Source: Dipteris shenzhenensis
Taxonomy: Eukaryota; Polypodiophyta; Polypodiopsida; Gleicheniales
Length of the DNA: 64,000 nt
Assembly (NCBI GenBank): GCA_047967505.1
Contig: CM106540.1
Direction: 5' to 3' (one strand)
Position 1 is the first letter of the stretch. Each line of letters starts with the position of its first letter. Made by a program: the position numbers and the translations under genes. The notes under the pieces were generated by a model. That model was given only the letters and a program-made list of their open reading frames with translations. It was not told the origin of the DNA and ran no database searches. Below, piece after piece: positions 44,927 to 54,647 of the stretch.

Positions 44927-47530
44927 ATGGCATCTACAGCTGGTAGTGCCCTCTTTGATATTGAGAGGTTGGATGGATCAAACTTTCAGTATTGGAAAGA
45001 GCAGATTTATGATGTGTTAGTGCAAAAGAGGCAGCATAAGCCCATTCAATGCAAAGGTGTCAAGCCTAATAGCATTAAACAGAGTGATTGGGATGACATG
45101 GATGAGCAAGCATGCTCTATCATTCAGTCATCACTCTCGAAGTCAGTCTACTTGCAGGTACAGGATGGTGTACAGGGTGTAGACTACCATGCATATGAGT
45201 TTTATACTCGTATATGCCAGATGTATGACCATGATAGTGTTATGTTACAGCATGATGGGCTGAAATGTCCTGATGGGCTGAAATACAGCCTTGATATGCA
45301 CTCCAAAGGTAGATCAATTGGTAGAAACAGGTCATGTTCAAGGGGGAATTCCAGGAGCAAGTCTAGCTCTCAGACTTGTGTTAGATGTTTCTATTGTGGA
45401 AAGTATGGCCACATGAAAAAGTATTGCTGGAAATGGCTGAGAAAATACAAGAAGAAGAGCAAGGTTAAGAATGACATGAAGAAGGAGAAGAAGCATGTTG
45501 AGCTTCAAGGCGTGGATGCCAGCGTTTCCACTGATAGTAGCAGTGATGAAGGCATTCTTTTGTCTATGTCGGACACCTCCTTCTTGGCCACTGATGTACC
45601 CATTCTCGGTGATTGGATGTTAGATCCATGTGCTTCATGTCATATGACCCCTCATAGGTCATGGTTCAGTGCATATCAGGAATGCATTGTGGAGAGTGGT
45701 TTGACGGGCATTGATCATTCTATGGATGTCTATGGTTATGGGGATATCCACCTTGTTATGCCTAGTGGCTCTATTCTTGTTCTACAGAGGGTTAGACATA
45801 TACCAGGACTTGCTACAAGCAAGATCAGTACTGGACAGTTGGTTGAGGCAGGTTATCATGTCTCTTTGGGTGATCATGCATGGAAGATTGCTAGAGGCAA
45901 TCTGGTTATGGCTAGGGGATCACGGGTTGGATTCTCTTATGCATTGCATGTATCAGGTGTCCAGGATAAGATGCTTATGATTAGTAAGCAGCCATCAGTT
46001 AGTCTATGGTATGCCAGACTTGGACATATGTCTACTGCAGGTATGGAAGCCCTTACAACATTGAGATACATTCCTGTTATGGATGTCTCTCAAATTTTAT
46101 GTAATGATTGTGATGATGATCAGCAGTCAGGATCCTCTTTTGTGAGGAAGACAGTCAGTGAGAGGTATGTTGAGCCATTGCAGTTGGTTCATAGTGCAGT
46201 TTGTGGGCCTATGCCTACCGTTTCACTGGGTGGCGCCTCTTACTTTGTGACATTTATTGATGCTGCTACAAAGTACATATGGGTATATCCGATTCGACAG
46301 AAGCATGATGTATATGATACATTTCAGCGCTTCTTGGGTAATGCTGAAAATCAGTCAGGAAAGAAGCTATTGAGCTTGATGACTGATGGTGATGCAGAGT
46401 TTACCTCTTCTAGATTTCAGCATCTATGTGATACACTTGGTATCAAGAGGGTGTTGACCACTCCTCATCTTTCTGCTCACGATGCCTTGGCAGAAGGCAT
46501 AAATCGGATTCTATTGGACAAAATTGGTAGCATGCTACGGTATGCAGGTCTTACCGAATGCTATTGGGCTGAGGCATGTAAGACAGCTGCATACTTGCTT
46601 AACAGGTCACCCAGGAGATCTCTAAATGGTAGAGTGCCATTTGACTTCTTGACAGGCAAGGCACCATGTTATGAGCATTTACGTGTGTTTGGTTGCGAGG
46701 CTTATGCTCATGGTTCCCGATCGAGGAGGTGTATCTTCCTTGGATACAGTGAGTCTAGTAGGGACTACAAGTTATGGGATTCTTCAACTAGAGAGTTGAT
46801 ACGCAGCCATAATGTCTATTTTAGAGAGGATGCTATGTTTAGACAGCCCAAGACTGTGGATAGCAGGAGAGTGGTGTTCCAGGAGGGTGTAAGTGCACTG
46901 ATACCTCCGAATTCTATGCAGGGACAGCCCATATCCCTTGGAGTGGGAGGTTTTTCCCAGGGTGAGCAGGTTATAAAGTTGGGACAGCCACGATTACTTC
47001 CTTATTTTGGTCAGAGACGGTCAGATGTCTCTAGTATTCCACAGGTTTATACTCCTATGGAGATTGTTGATGCATCTTCTATGGATAGTTACAGTTTACT
47101 CCCAAGATGCGGAGTGCCTCTTGCAGATGAGGATGAGGCTATGCATGGTGAGGAGGATACCTTGGCTAATGATGCCCGGTATGATCCATTGGCTGGTTAT
47201 GCGAGGACAGATGTGGTTTCTGCAGTTATTGACTCGGGTCATATTGCGCATGGGCAGGAATCATTGATATGTTTACTTCGTAAGTGCCTCCATGGTCAGA
47301 AGCAATCCCCTCGAGCTTGGCTTCATAGGTTTGATACCGTTATGAGAGCTCAGGATGTGATGCGCAGTGAGACAGGTTATGGTCTCAGTATTCAGGAGGT
47401 CGCTATCCTTCTGAGGTTACTTGCCATATGGTTCCTTATGGACAGGGATGCTTTGCAGTGGGAGCTGCATGGTCTTGATGATGTTTGTCAGATCCTTGGT
47501 TGTTTCGGTATGGAGAGGGGGAAGTTATGA
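44927..47530 (+). CDS. Degenerate but open gag-pol polyprotein, 867 codons
   Basis: The start MASTAGSALFDIERLDG is chosen because it aligns with the gag start of element 2 (MASSSMSEKEF); the open frame reaches further up to 44708. Order: gag_pre domain (FQYWKEQIYDVLVQKRQHKPI), a good CCHC knuckle CFYCGKYGHMKKYC (45386-45427), protease with LDPCAS in place of DSGAS (45623-45631), integrase zinc region with WYARLGH (first H lost) and CNDC, and core LVHSAVCGPM (first catalytic D to A at 46196). The second D is kept in TDGDAEF (46385), and E is kept in LAEGINR (46493) with exactly 35 residues between. The RT is reduced to a CLHGQKQSPRAWLHRFD scrap; the palm and the YVDD box are missing. Gag could still work in the cytoplasm; the enzymes could not. 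Confidence 0.85.
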   Translation: MASTAGSALFDIERLDGSNFQYWKEQIYDVLVQKRQHKPIQCKGVKPNSIKQSDWDDMDEQACSIIQSSLSKSVYLQVQDGVQGVDYHAYEFYTRICQMYDHDSVMLQHDGLKCPDGLKYSLDMHSKGRSIGRNRSCSRGNSRSKSSSQTCVRCFYCGKYGHMKKYCWKWLRKYKKKSKVKNDMKKEKKHVELQGVDASVSTDSSSDEGILLSMSDTSFLATDVPILGDWMLDPCASCHMTPHRSWFSAYQECIVESGLTGIDHSMDVYGYGDIHLVMPSGSILVLQRVRHIPGLATSKISTGQLVEAGYHVSLGDHAWKIARGNLVMARGSRVGFSYALHVSGVQDKMLMISKQPSVSLWYARLGHMSTAGMEALTTLRYIPVMDVSQILCNDCDDDQQSGSSFVRKTVSERYVEPLQLVHSAVCGPMPTVSLGGASYFVTFIDAATKYIWVYPIRQKHDVYDTFQRFLGNAENQSGKKLLSLMTDGDAEFTSSRFQHLCDTLGIKRVLTTPHLSAHDALAEGINRILLDKIGSMLRYAGLTECYWAEACKTAAYLLNRSPRRSLNGRVPFDFLTGKAPCYEHLRVFGCEAYAHGSRSRRCIFLGYSESSRDYKLWDSSTRELIRSHNVYFREDAMFRQPKTVDSRRVVFQEGVSALIPPNSMQGQPISLGVGGFSQGEQVIKLGQPRLLPYFGQRRSDVSSIPQVYTPMEIVDASSMDSYSLLPRCGVPLADEDEAMHGEEDTLANDARYDPLAGYARTDVVSAVIDSGHIAHGQESLICLLRKCLHGQKQSPRAWLHRFDTVMRAQDVMRSETGYGLSIQEVAILLRLLAIWFLMDRDALQWELHGLDDVCQILGCFGMERGKL

Positions 47531-48090
47531 GTACTCCATTGCCTGTATTGGCTCCATACTTGAAACACAGTAGGTTTGACGATCACAGATCAGTTGAGCA
47601 GCAAGTTATGGTTGATATGGCAGCCATAGTACTTCATGCATCCATGACTGTGTTGAGACTTGGTTCTCACATGTTTGCCATTGGGGCTACACTTCCAGTT
47701 CTTGCTTCCGTTGCAGTGGGAGTTGGTAGCATGATTATGGTAGATTTTGGCAGTAGGGAAGCGGTTGTGGACATCAGGTCCTTATGCTTCCAGGAGCAGC
47801 ATGCAGGTGATGCAGGTTGGGTAGACCAGCAGAGGTCTATTGTAGGGCATGTGCTTATGGTCACAGGTGGTACAGAGACATTTTCTTTACACAGTGATAG
47901 TTCAGGTGCTATGGACTTAGCACAGGAGCACGTGGTGGTGAGAGTTCACTCTCCAAGTGAGATCTGGCATGAGATCTTGGTTGACAGGCATCTACAGCTT
48001 GTCACTTTCTATCCTGCAAACCTGATGTCTGCTAGCAGCTTATCCTCTATGCACTTTACACATTGTAAAGTGCCGATGGGCATAGGATGA
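47485..48090 (+). CDS. Second frame of copia element 3, RNase H-like mimic
   Basis: A one-base shift after GMERGK moves translation into MSTPLPVLAPYLKHSRFDD, matching MSTPLPPYVKLSHTD of element 2. It goes on through SVAVGVGS, a DAGWVDQQRSIVGHVLM block aligned to the STSGYVF region, and SDSSGAMDLAQEH aligned to the CDNQSAIDLAKNP-type block of copia RNase H. The usual acidic active-site words are not recognisable. 201 codons are open from the first possible start. Confidence 0.65.
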   Translation: MSDPWLFRYGEGEVMSTPLPVLAPYLKHSRFDDHRSVEQQVMVDMAAIVLHASMTVLRLGSHMFAIGATLPVLASVAVGVGSMIMVDFGSREAVVDIRSLCFQEQHAGDAGWVDQQRSIVGHVLMVTGGTETFSLHSDSSGAMDLAQEHVVVRVHSPSEIWHEILVDRHLQLVTFYPANLMSASSLSSMHFTHCKVPMGIG

Positions 48091-48169
48091 TGGTGTGGTC
48101 ATCTTGTTTTTCAGCCTATGGCTGATTGTATTATATGTGTACTATACTCCCTTAAAGGCACACTGCCTT

Positions 48170-48181
48170 TAAGTGGGAGGT
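48170..48181 (+). promoter_or_regulatory. Polypurine tract of copia element 3
   Basis: AAGTGGGAGGT directly precedes the 3' LTR, the place where plus-strand DNA synthesis is primed. Confidence 0.75.
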
Positions 48182-48332
48182 TGTTGGGGTAAAGGGCAGT
48201 GTGCCCACCCACTTGTACAGTGCCCATGTATACTCATATATATATGATAGAGGAATAAGCTGGAGTAGCTTTTGCTCCACCACTTTTTGGTGTCTCCTTA
48301 TCTCTTCCTGAGTGCTCCCTTCTTCCCCCTCA
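48182..48332 (+). repeat. 3' LTR of copia element 3 (151 bp)
   Basis: Identical to 42612-42762 by eye, followed by the target duplication ACTCC (48333-48337). Confidence 0.95.
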
Positions 48333-48365
48333 ACTCCCGGATCCATTTTATTACCCGTCCTTGGG

Positions 48366-48571
48366 TTATGGCTGATTGCAAGCACGTACCTGGGTTGCCA
48401 TGCTTTTAGTCCAATGGCTGTGGAACTTGTGTCGTGCCAGTCGATCCTGCTGCAAAGCCTTAGCACCATACAATTTTTGTGCAGTTTCTAGGTAGCCTAT
48501 ATCCACCATTTGCTCAAACAGAGATATTTGGCGTGCTTCTAACAAGATCACTCTTTGATAGAGCCAGCTTG
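48366..48571 (-). other. Unknown open stretch fused to gag
   Basis: On the minus strand the inverted gag piece runs in frame into about 67 further codons (LYQRVILLEARQISLFEQ, DIGYLETAQKLYGAKALQQ) ending at a stop at 48366. The helix-rich composition looks like real coding sequence, but I do not recognise it. Confidence 0.35.
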
Positions 48572-48926
48572 TACCCTTACCTTTCTTTGATCCAGCCCAG
48601 AAAGCCGAATCTTCTCCAGTCCTCATCTTTTGACGCATCTCCTCCTCCAGAAGGATTGCACTGAAATCCTCAAAGTTGAGGGGCGGATTTCTATTCTACG
48701 TATTCAGTGCCATAACAAGACCATCGTACTTTGGTGGAAGAATCCATATGCACCTTCATGCTAGATTCTCACTGGTGATGGTGATGCCAATCGTAGTCAT
48801 GTGATCGCGCAGGACTCTGGTAACCCATCTTCTTCTGACGATAAAAAGAGAAAGAAGAAGATCAAATGCTTCTATTGCAACAAGGCAGGGCACAAGCAGA
48901 ATGAGTGCTGAAAGAAGATTGCAGAT

Positions 48927-49171
48927 AACACTATATTAGTGAATTTGGGAATCTCCAAATAGTTTGGGAATTTCTAAAAGGTAAAGATTTGGCCACATGG
49001 TCAAATCTCAAGCCCTTACTTGAAAGTGTAGTCCACCCTAAACACTATATTCAGGAATCCTTACAAGGCCCACTTTCAAATAAGTGGTTAAAATTTTAGC
49101 CACATGGTCAAATCTTCAACCTTATTTTAAAGTGGGACTTGGAAAATTCCCAAATTCTCTAATATAGTGTT
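48927..49171. mobile_element. MITE with 13-bp perfect terminal inverted repeats
   Basis: Ends AACACTATATTAG and CTAATATAGTGTT are exact reverse complements. With mismatches the pairing extends to about 28 bases (GAATTTGGGAAT on both sides). It interrupts a gag reading frame, so the borders are secure to a few bases. The inside holds a 105-bp direct repeat (GCCACATGGTCAAATCT twice). The CACTA...TAGTG ends suggest the CACTA superfamily, but the flanks fit a TA or AGAT duplication as well as any 3-bp one. Confidence 0.8.
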
Positions 49172-49359
49172 AGATGAGAAGAACGTAGTAAAGAAAGAGT
49201 CTAGCAACATCACGCAGGCAGTACCAGTAGAGTTGTTCATAGTAATTGAGGAGATTTGCACAGACTCAGTTCATGTACCTACGATAGCATGATAGACTGG
49301 GTTATTTGCCAAGTGTATACTGCTCATGTTGTCACAATAAATCCTTATATCTCCCAATT

Positions 49360-50145
49360 GGGATATTGATTTTCATGTACATACTGATGGATCCAAGTAT
49401 GCAATTGGGAGTGTGCTTTGTCAACCTGGTGAACATAAGAAATACTACCCCTTCTACCTCGCCAGTCGACAACTTAATGATGCAGAGATCAACTATACAA
49501 CCACAGAAAGAGAAGCCCTAGCAATGGTGTATAGTGTAAAGAAATTTCGGCACTATCTACTGGCAAATGATTTTGTCTTCTACATCGACCATCAAGCATT
49601 GCTTTATCTTGTGAACCGTCCGTGTACCATAGGAAGAATAACCAGATGGCTCCTCTTGCCTCATAGTGGTCCGCAAAGGTGCCCAACACTACATTGCCGA
49701 TCACATGTCTCGAGTCAAGTCGGAAGAAGAAGCCATTGGAGTAGAAGATGACTTACCAAATGCCACACTATTTCAAATAGATGCTGTTCCAGAGTGGTGT
49801 GGAGATATCATTGGGTACTTGATGGTAGGAAGACCACTCCCTGAAATGAAAGCAGTAGATGCCAGAAAATTGATTCTAAAGGCTACACCCTATCAACTCA
49901 TTATAGGACAACTATATAAGATGGGCAAGGACCAGATATTAAGACGATGTGTAATGCCTCATGAGATCATGCCAATCTTGAGTGAAGTCCATGAAGGCAT
50001 TGCAAGAGGACACTTCCAAGGGGAAGCCACAGCAAGAAAAGTTCTCCTCGTCGGCTACTGGTGGCCAACACTGTGGACAGATGCCTATGAATATGTAAAA
50101 GGCTATGATGTATGCCAACGGACTACTAAACCACAACACAAAGAT
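49360..50145 (+). pseudogene. gypsy C RNase H and integrase zinc-binding region
   Basis: VHTDGSKYAIGSVLCQPG, YPFYLASRQLNDAEINYTTTEREALAMVYSVKKFRHYLLAN and HQALLYLVN are the RNase H blocks of Ty3/gypsy (D, E and later D positions present). A short deletion at about 49655 shifts frame after ITRWLLL. The 161-codon frame 49666-50151 then carries RKGAQHYIADHMSRV and a zinc-binding region: HEIMPILSEVHEGIARGHFQGEATARKVL, and YVKGYDVCQRTTKPQ, in which C-x2-C reads YDVC with the first C changed. Confidence 0.8.
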
Positions 50146-50881
50146 TATTAGATATCAATGCTCCACTCTTATGTAGCTATGCGTGAACCAGCTAACTCTA
50201 CTTGTAAGCCCCCCCATATGAGGAGAAGGCATTTGAGTAGCTCGATTATCCGGTAGGTCCTAGTTTGGACACCAAATGGGGGCCATGTGTGGCCTAATGG
50301 TTGGACGGCTTCAGATAGAGTTGGCACATCACCAACTAGGCTACACGCAAGTGCGGGAAGGCATCCCTTGACTGACCGTGCTGAGGGTAGATGGAGCATT
50401 TCCCGGGGTAGCCCACTCTCGGGTCGCAGGGCCCATTTGGAGTCTCAAATGATCCCGAATGGCTCTAGACCGAACAGTGACCTTAGGTTAGTTGCTCCGT
50501 TTTTTTGCGCATCGGTTCTATCGTATGGTCAGTGGCCGATTTCAGGATCGACCCCCAGTCGACTGTTTTGGGTAGACTGGGCCGGTCACCCAATTGAGCC
50601 TAACCAACTACGGCTGGTGGCTATATAAGAGCAAGCCCGTGAAGCCCATTTTATCATTGGCTACAGCAACCCTGATTCCTTAGCATCTAGCCTCCGTCTT
50701 CTACTGTTTCTGGCATGCCATAGAAGCTTCTTTCACAGGAGCGCATTGTTGGGAGGCAGCGCCATCTATTGTATCAATTCTACAATAATCAAATTTTTGA
50801 CTCTCCATACTATCTTGTTTTCTCTCTTGCGTACGAGTTCCTATTATCTGTTGAGCACAGACGTTGTATTATTTTCTTACA
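50146..50881 (+). repeat. 5' LTR of copia element 4 (736 bp)
   Basis: Starts TATTAGATATC (the partner starts TGTTAGATATC) and ends TTCTTACA. A clear CTATATAAGAG TATA box lies at about 50620. It differs from 52999-53728 at many scattered bases, so this insertion is much older than element 3. Confidence 0.85.
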
Positions 50882-50893
50882 TGGTATCAGAGC
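50882..50893 (+). promoter_or_regulatory. Primer binding site of copia element 4
   Basis: TGGTATCAGAGC directly after the 5' LTR, complementary to initiator-methionine tRNA. Confidence 0.9.
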
Positions 50894-51104
50894 CTGGACT
50901 CTGGCAAGAAGATTTGGTAGTGTGTTTCTATTTGTGAGCAGATTGTGAGAGATGGCCCAGCCCGCAAGACTACGAATCCCACCGTTCGGAGAAAGTGAAA
51001 AGTTGGACGGCTCTAGCTATCCTCTCTAGAAGTTCAAGATGAAGACCATCCTAAGCGCATATGAGCTTTGGAACACTGCTACTGGGGTGTGGACATGAGG
51101 CCGG

Positions 51105-52132
51105 GTGGTTCCGAGCCCGGATCCAGGCAATGCAGGACAACAGATAGTACCAACTGCGGATGAGATTCTCGCGTGGACAAGAAGAAATGCGGATGTGCTA
51201 TGTTCTATTGTCTGTAGTGTTAGTGATTCCGTCATGGCATTAATTCAACATGTCACCACAGCGGAGGAGGCATGGACGGTCTTGAAAAATCAGTACAAGA
51301 CCACGAATCAGACATGGATTCAGAATCTGGAGACTCAACTCGCGAACAAAAAATTGTCTGAGTCTGAAGTGGCAGAGAAGTTCATCACCAGGGTGAAGAA
51401 TCTGCACGATCAAATGACTGCGATTGGCATCACCATCACTAGCAAGAATCTAGCACGGAGGTGCATATGGATTCTCCCACCAAAGTACGACGGTCTTGTT
51501 ACAGTGCTGAATACGCAGAATAGAAATCCGCCCCTCAACTTTGAGGATTTCAGTGCGATGCTTCTGGAGGAGGAGATGCATCAAAAGACGAGGACTGCAG
51601 AAGATTCGGCTTTTTGTACTAGATCAAAGAAAGGTAAGGGTAAGGACTCTAGTAACCCATCTTCTTCTGATGATAAAAAGAGAAAGAAGAAGATCAAATG
51701 CTTCTATTGCAACAAGGTAGGGCACAAGCATAATGAGTGCCGCAAGAAGATTGCAGAGAACGGAGTAAAGAAAGAGTCTAGCAACAGCGCGCAGGTAGTA
51801 CCAATAGAGTTGTTCATCACAATTGAGGAGATTTGCATGGAGGCAGTTCATGTACCTGCAGATGAATTGACAGTGGTGCATCGCGCCACATGACCAGTCG
51901 GAAGGATTGGTATACCTCTCTACAACTAGTAGGGAATGACATCATGGTAGCAGTCGGCAATGATGCAAAATGTCCAGCAAAAGGAAAAGGTACGATTGCT
52001 CTCAAGTCAGATGGAGTTGTAAAACAGTTGTCTGATGTTCTTTATGTGCCAGATATCAAGAGGAACTTGTTGTCCGTTTCTGCGATCACGGATCCAGACC
52101 TCAAAGTTCAATTCAATAAGAATGGTGCATAG
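51105..52132 (+). pseudogene. copia element 4 gag and protease region
   Basis: The gag frame 51105-51893 (262 codons) holds a UBN2-type domain (WTRRNADVLCSIV, AWTVLKNQYKTTN, FITRVKNLHDQMTAIG, LPPKYDGLVTVLN) and a knuckle CFYCNKVGHKHNEC followed by lysine-rich tails. The true start probably lies at about 50950 (MAQPARLRIPPFGESEKLDG) in the same region, broken by stops. 51890-52132 keeps the C-terminal part of protease (VGNDAKCPAKGKGTIAL, LSDVLYVPDIKRNLLSVS). The DSGAS box is not visible. Confidence 0.75.
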
Positions 52133-52189
52133 ATCCTAGATCTTCAAGGGAAGGTCGTTGGTAAAGGTACACGGCGCAACAACATTTAC

Positions 52190-52968
52190 AAACTCTCAGC
52201 TTTCAGTGCTCGAATGGATGTGAAGAACACTAAGCTGTGGCATGAGAGAGGTTTGGTCATCTATACCTTAGTTCTTAGAAGGAGATGCATAAAAGTGAAA
52301 TGATTGCAGACCTACCAGAAATTTTAGATCTGCCCGATGTATGTGAAGCTTGCATGATGGGCAAGCAGCATCGGCAGCCCTTTCCTAAAGAGGCCAGCAG
52401 GGCAAAGGCCCCTCTAGAGCTTGTTCACACGAACCTCTATGGAAAGATGGAGACGGAAGCTTTGGGTGGTTCCTACTACTTCATGACACTGATCGACGAC
52501 TACAGTAGTAGGAGTCGGATTGGGGGTAGGAGATGTAGACAGTAGGAGATCAGTGACAGGGTATTGTTTCTCACTTGGATCTGGAGTTGTGTCATGGGTC
52601 AGCAAGAAGCAACCCACAGTTGCTCTTTCTTCTACTGAGGCCGAGTACAAATCTGCATGCTTTGCTTCTTGCGAAGCATTTTGATTGAGGAGGATTTTGG
52701 GGGACATGGGTACAGTGCAGAACAAGCCTACGCAGTTATCATGTGACAATCAGAGTTGCATGGCAATTGCAAAGAACCGATGTTCCACGCTCGCACAAAA
52801 CACATTGAGATTCAATATCACTTTGTACACGAGCTCATCATGGATGCAGAGGTCAACTTGGTGTACTGTCCGACTACAGAGAATGCTGCGGACATCTTCA
52901 CGAAGGCTCTTGGAAGAGACCTGCTAGAGAGGCATCTTCATCGACTTGGCATTGGACCGAAAAAGTAA
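52190..52968 (+). pseudogene. copia element 4 integrase start fused to RNase H end
   Basis: CEACMMGKQHRQPFPKE and [29 protein letters not shown] form the zinc region end and the first core block of integrase. At about 52515 the sequence jumps to [57 protein letters not shown] and ENAADIFTKALGRDLLERHL, the end of RNase H. About 1.5 kb of a standard copia pol is missing. Confidence 0.8.
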
Positions 52969-52990
52969 GTTCACTTGCGGGTGGACATTG

Positions 52991-52998
52991 AGGGGGGG
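52991..52998 (+). promoter_or_regulatory. Polypurine tract of copia element 4
   Basis: AGGGGGGG directly before the 3' LTR. Confidence 0.8.
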
Positions 52999-53728
52999 TG
53001 TTAGATATCAATGCTCCACTCTCATGTAACTACGCGGGAACTAGCTAACTCTACTTGTAACCCCCCCCCATATGAGGAGAAGGCATTTTAGTAGCTCGAT
53101 TATCCGATAGGTCCTAGTTTGGACACCAGATGGGGGCCATGTGTGGCCTAATGGCTGGATGGCTTGAGATAGAGTTGGCACACCACCAACTAGGCTACAT
53201 GCAAGTGCGAGAAGGCATCCCTTGATTGACCACACTGAGGGTAGATGCAGCATTTCTCGGGGCAGCCCACTCTCAGGTTGCGAGGCCCGTTTGGAGCCTC
53301 AGATGATCCCGGATCGCTCTGGGCCGAAAGATGACCATAGGTTAGTTGCTCTGTTTTACGCACCGGTTCTATCGTATGGTCGATGGCCTATTTCGGGACC
53401 GACCCCCAGTCACCCATTTTGGGTGGACTGCGTCGGTCACCCAATTGAGCCTAACCGACTACGACTAGTGCCTATATAAGAGCAAGCCCGTGAAGCCCAT
53501 TTTATCACTGGCTACAGCAACCCTGATTCCTTAGCATCCAGCCTCCATCTTCTACTGTTTCCGGCATGCCATCAAAGCTTCTTTCATAAGAGCGCATGGT
53601 TGGGAGGCAGCACCATCTATTGTATCAGTTCTACAGTAATCAAATTTTTGATTCTCCATACTATCTTGTTTTCTCTCTTGTGTACGAGATCCTCTTATCT
53701 ATTGAGCACAGACATATTTTTTCTTACA
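52999..53728 (+). repeat. 3' LTR of copia element 4 (730 bp)
   Basis: Starts TGTTAGATATC, ends TTCTTACA, with a TATATAAGAG box at about 53473. Homologous over its length to 50146-50881, and in inverse orientation to 53959-54647. Confidence 0.9.
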
Positions 53729-53958
53729 AATACTTCAATCCCCTAACAATAGTTGTTGCACAAAAACCATTTGAAAAATGGGGGATTGACTATGTGGGTC
53801 CCATACATCTAGTAGCAAAAGGCATGCTACATCATTGTGGCCACTGATTACTTTACAAAATGGGCTGAAGCTAAAGTAGTCAGAAAGGCAAATGCCAGAA
53901 GCACAGCAAGATTCTTATATGAAAATGTGATCACCCAATTTGGATGCCCCGTTGAAAT

Positions 53959-54647
53959 TGTAAGAAAACAATACAACGTCTGTGCTCAATAGATAACAGG
54001 ATCTCGTATGCAAGAGAAAAAAGCTGATAGTATGGAGAATCCAAAATTTGATTTATTGTAAAATTGATACAATAGATGGCATTGCCTCCCAGCCGTGCGC
54101 TCCTATGTGAGAAGCTTCGATGGCATGCTGAAAACAGTAGAGGACGGAGGCTAGATGCTAAGGAATTAGGGTTACTGTAGCCAGTGATAATGATGGGCTT
54201 CAGGGGCTTGCTCTTATATAGCCACCAGTCATAGTTAGTTAAACCCAATTGGGAGACCGACCCAGTCGGCCCAAAACGGCCGACTGGAGGTCGGTCTCGA
54301 AATACGCCACCAACCACACGTTAGAATCGTGGCCATCCGAGATCATCTGGGGCTTCAAACGGGCCCCACAACTCGAGAGTGGGCTACCCCGAGAAATGCT
54401 CTATCTAACCTCAGTGCGGTCAATCATGGAATGCCTTCCTGGACTTGCATGTAGCCTAGTTGGCAGTGTGCCAACTCTATCTGAAGTCGTCTAGCCATCA
54501 GGCCGCACATGGCCCCCATCTGGTGTCCAAACCAGGACCTATCAATAACTGAGCTACTCAAATGCCTTCTCCTCATATGGGGGGCTTACAAGTAGAGTTA
54601 GCTAGTTCCCGTGTAGTTACAAGAGAGTGGAGCATTGATATCTAACA
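53959..54647 (-). repeat. Solo LTR of the copia 4 family (689 bp)
   Basis: The plus strand runs from TGTAAGAAAACAATAC to GATATCTAACA, the reverse complement of the copia 4 LTR. It is flanked by an exact 5-bp duplication GAAAT (53954-53958 and 54648-54652). It splits the gypsy C integrase exactly between the codons of GCPVEI and VSDRGTHF. This is the product of recombination between the two LTRs of a former full element. Confidence 0.95.

Larger units (their letters stand above)
42612..48332 (+). mobile_element. Ty1/copia element 3, complete, young, catalytically dead
   Basis: Total 5721 bp: 5' LTR 42612-42762, primer site 42765-42776, leader to 44926, gag-PR-IN-partial RT frame 44927-47530, a second frame 47485-48090, a purine tract before 48182, 3' LTR 48182-48332. 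The target duplication ACTCC is exact (42607-42611 and 48333-48337). Both LTRs are identical by eye over 151 bases, which indicates recent insertion. Key catalytic residues of every enzyme are changed, so it must have been mobilised by proteins from another element. Confidence 0.9.
48338..49290. pseudogene. Rearranged copia gag fragment
   Basis: Related to the gag of copia element 4 (51105-51893). The middle of that gag (up to SKKGKG) lies inverted on the minus strand at about 48570-48810. The next part (SSNPSSSDDKKRKKKIKCFYCNK) follows on the plus strand from 48812, as if a 240-bp piece had flipped in place. The knuckle CFYCNKAGHKQNEC is kept. It is interrupted by a MITE at 48927-49171 and resumes up to the AVHVP region at about 49285. 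Confidence 0.7.
50146..53728 (+). mobile_element. Ty1/copia element 4, internally deleted, inserted in gypsy C
   Basis: 5' LTR 50146-50881, primer site TGGTATCAGAGC (50882-50893), gag, protease, start of integrase, a large internal deletion at about 52515, the end of RNase H, a polypurine tract (52991-52998) and 3' LTR 52999-53728. Most of integrase and all of the RT palm are missing. Target sites AAGAT and AATAC match at only three of five bases, so the duplication is decayed or an edge has changed. Confidence 0.85.

Noticed and set aside
53728-53733. Clean target duplication for copia element 4
   Set aside because: AAGAT and AATAC agree at only three of five positions, so I do not claim one.
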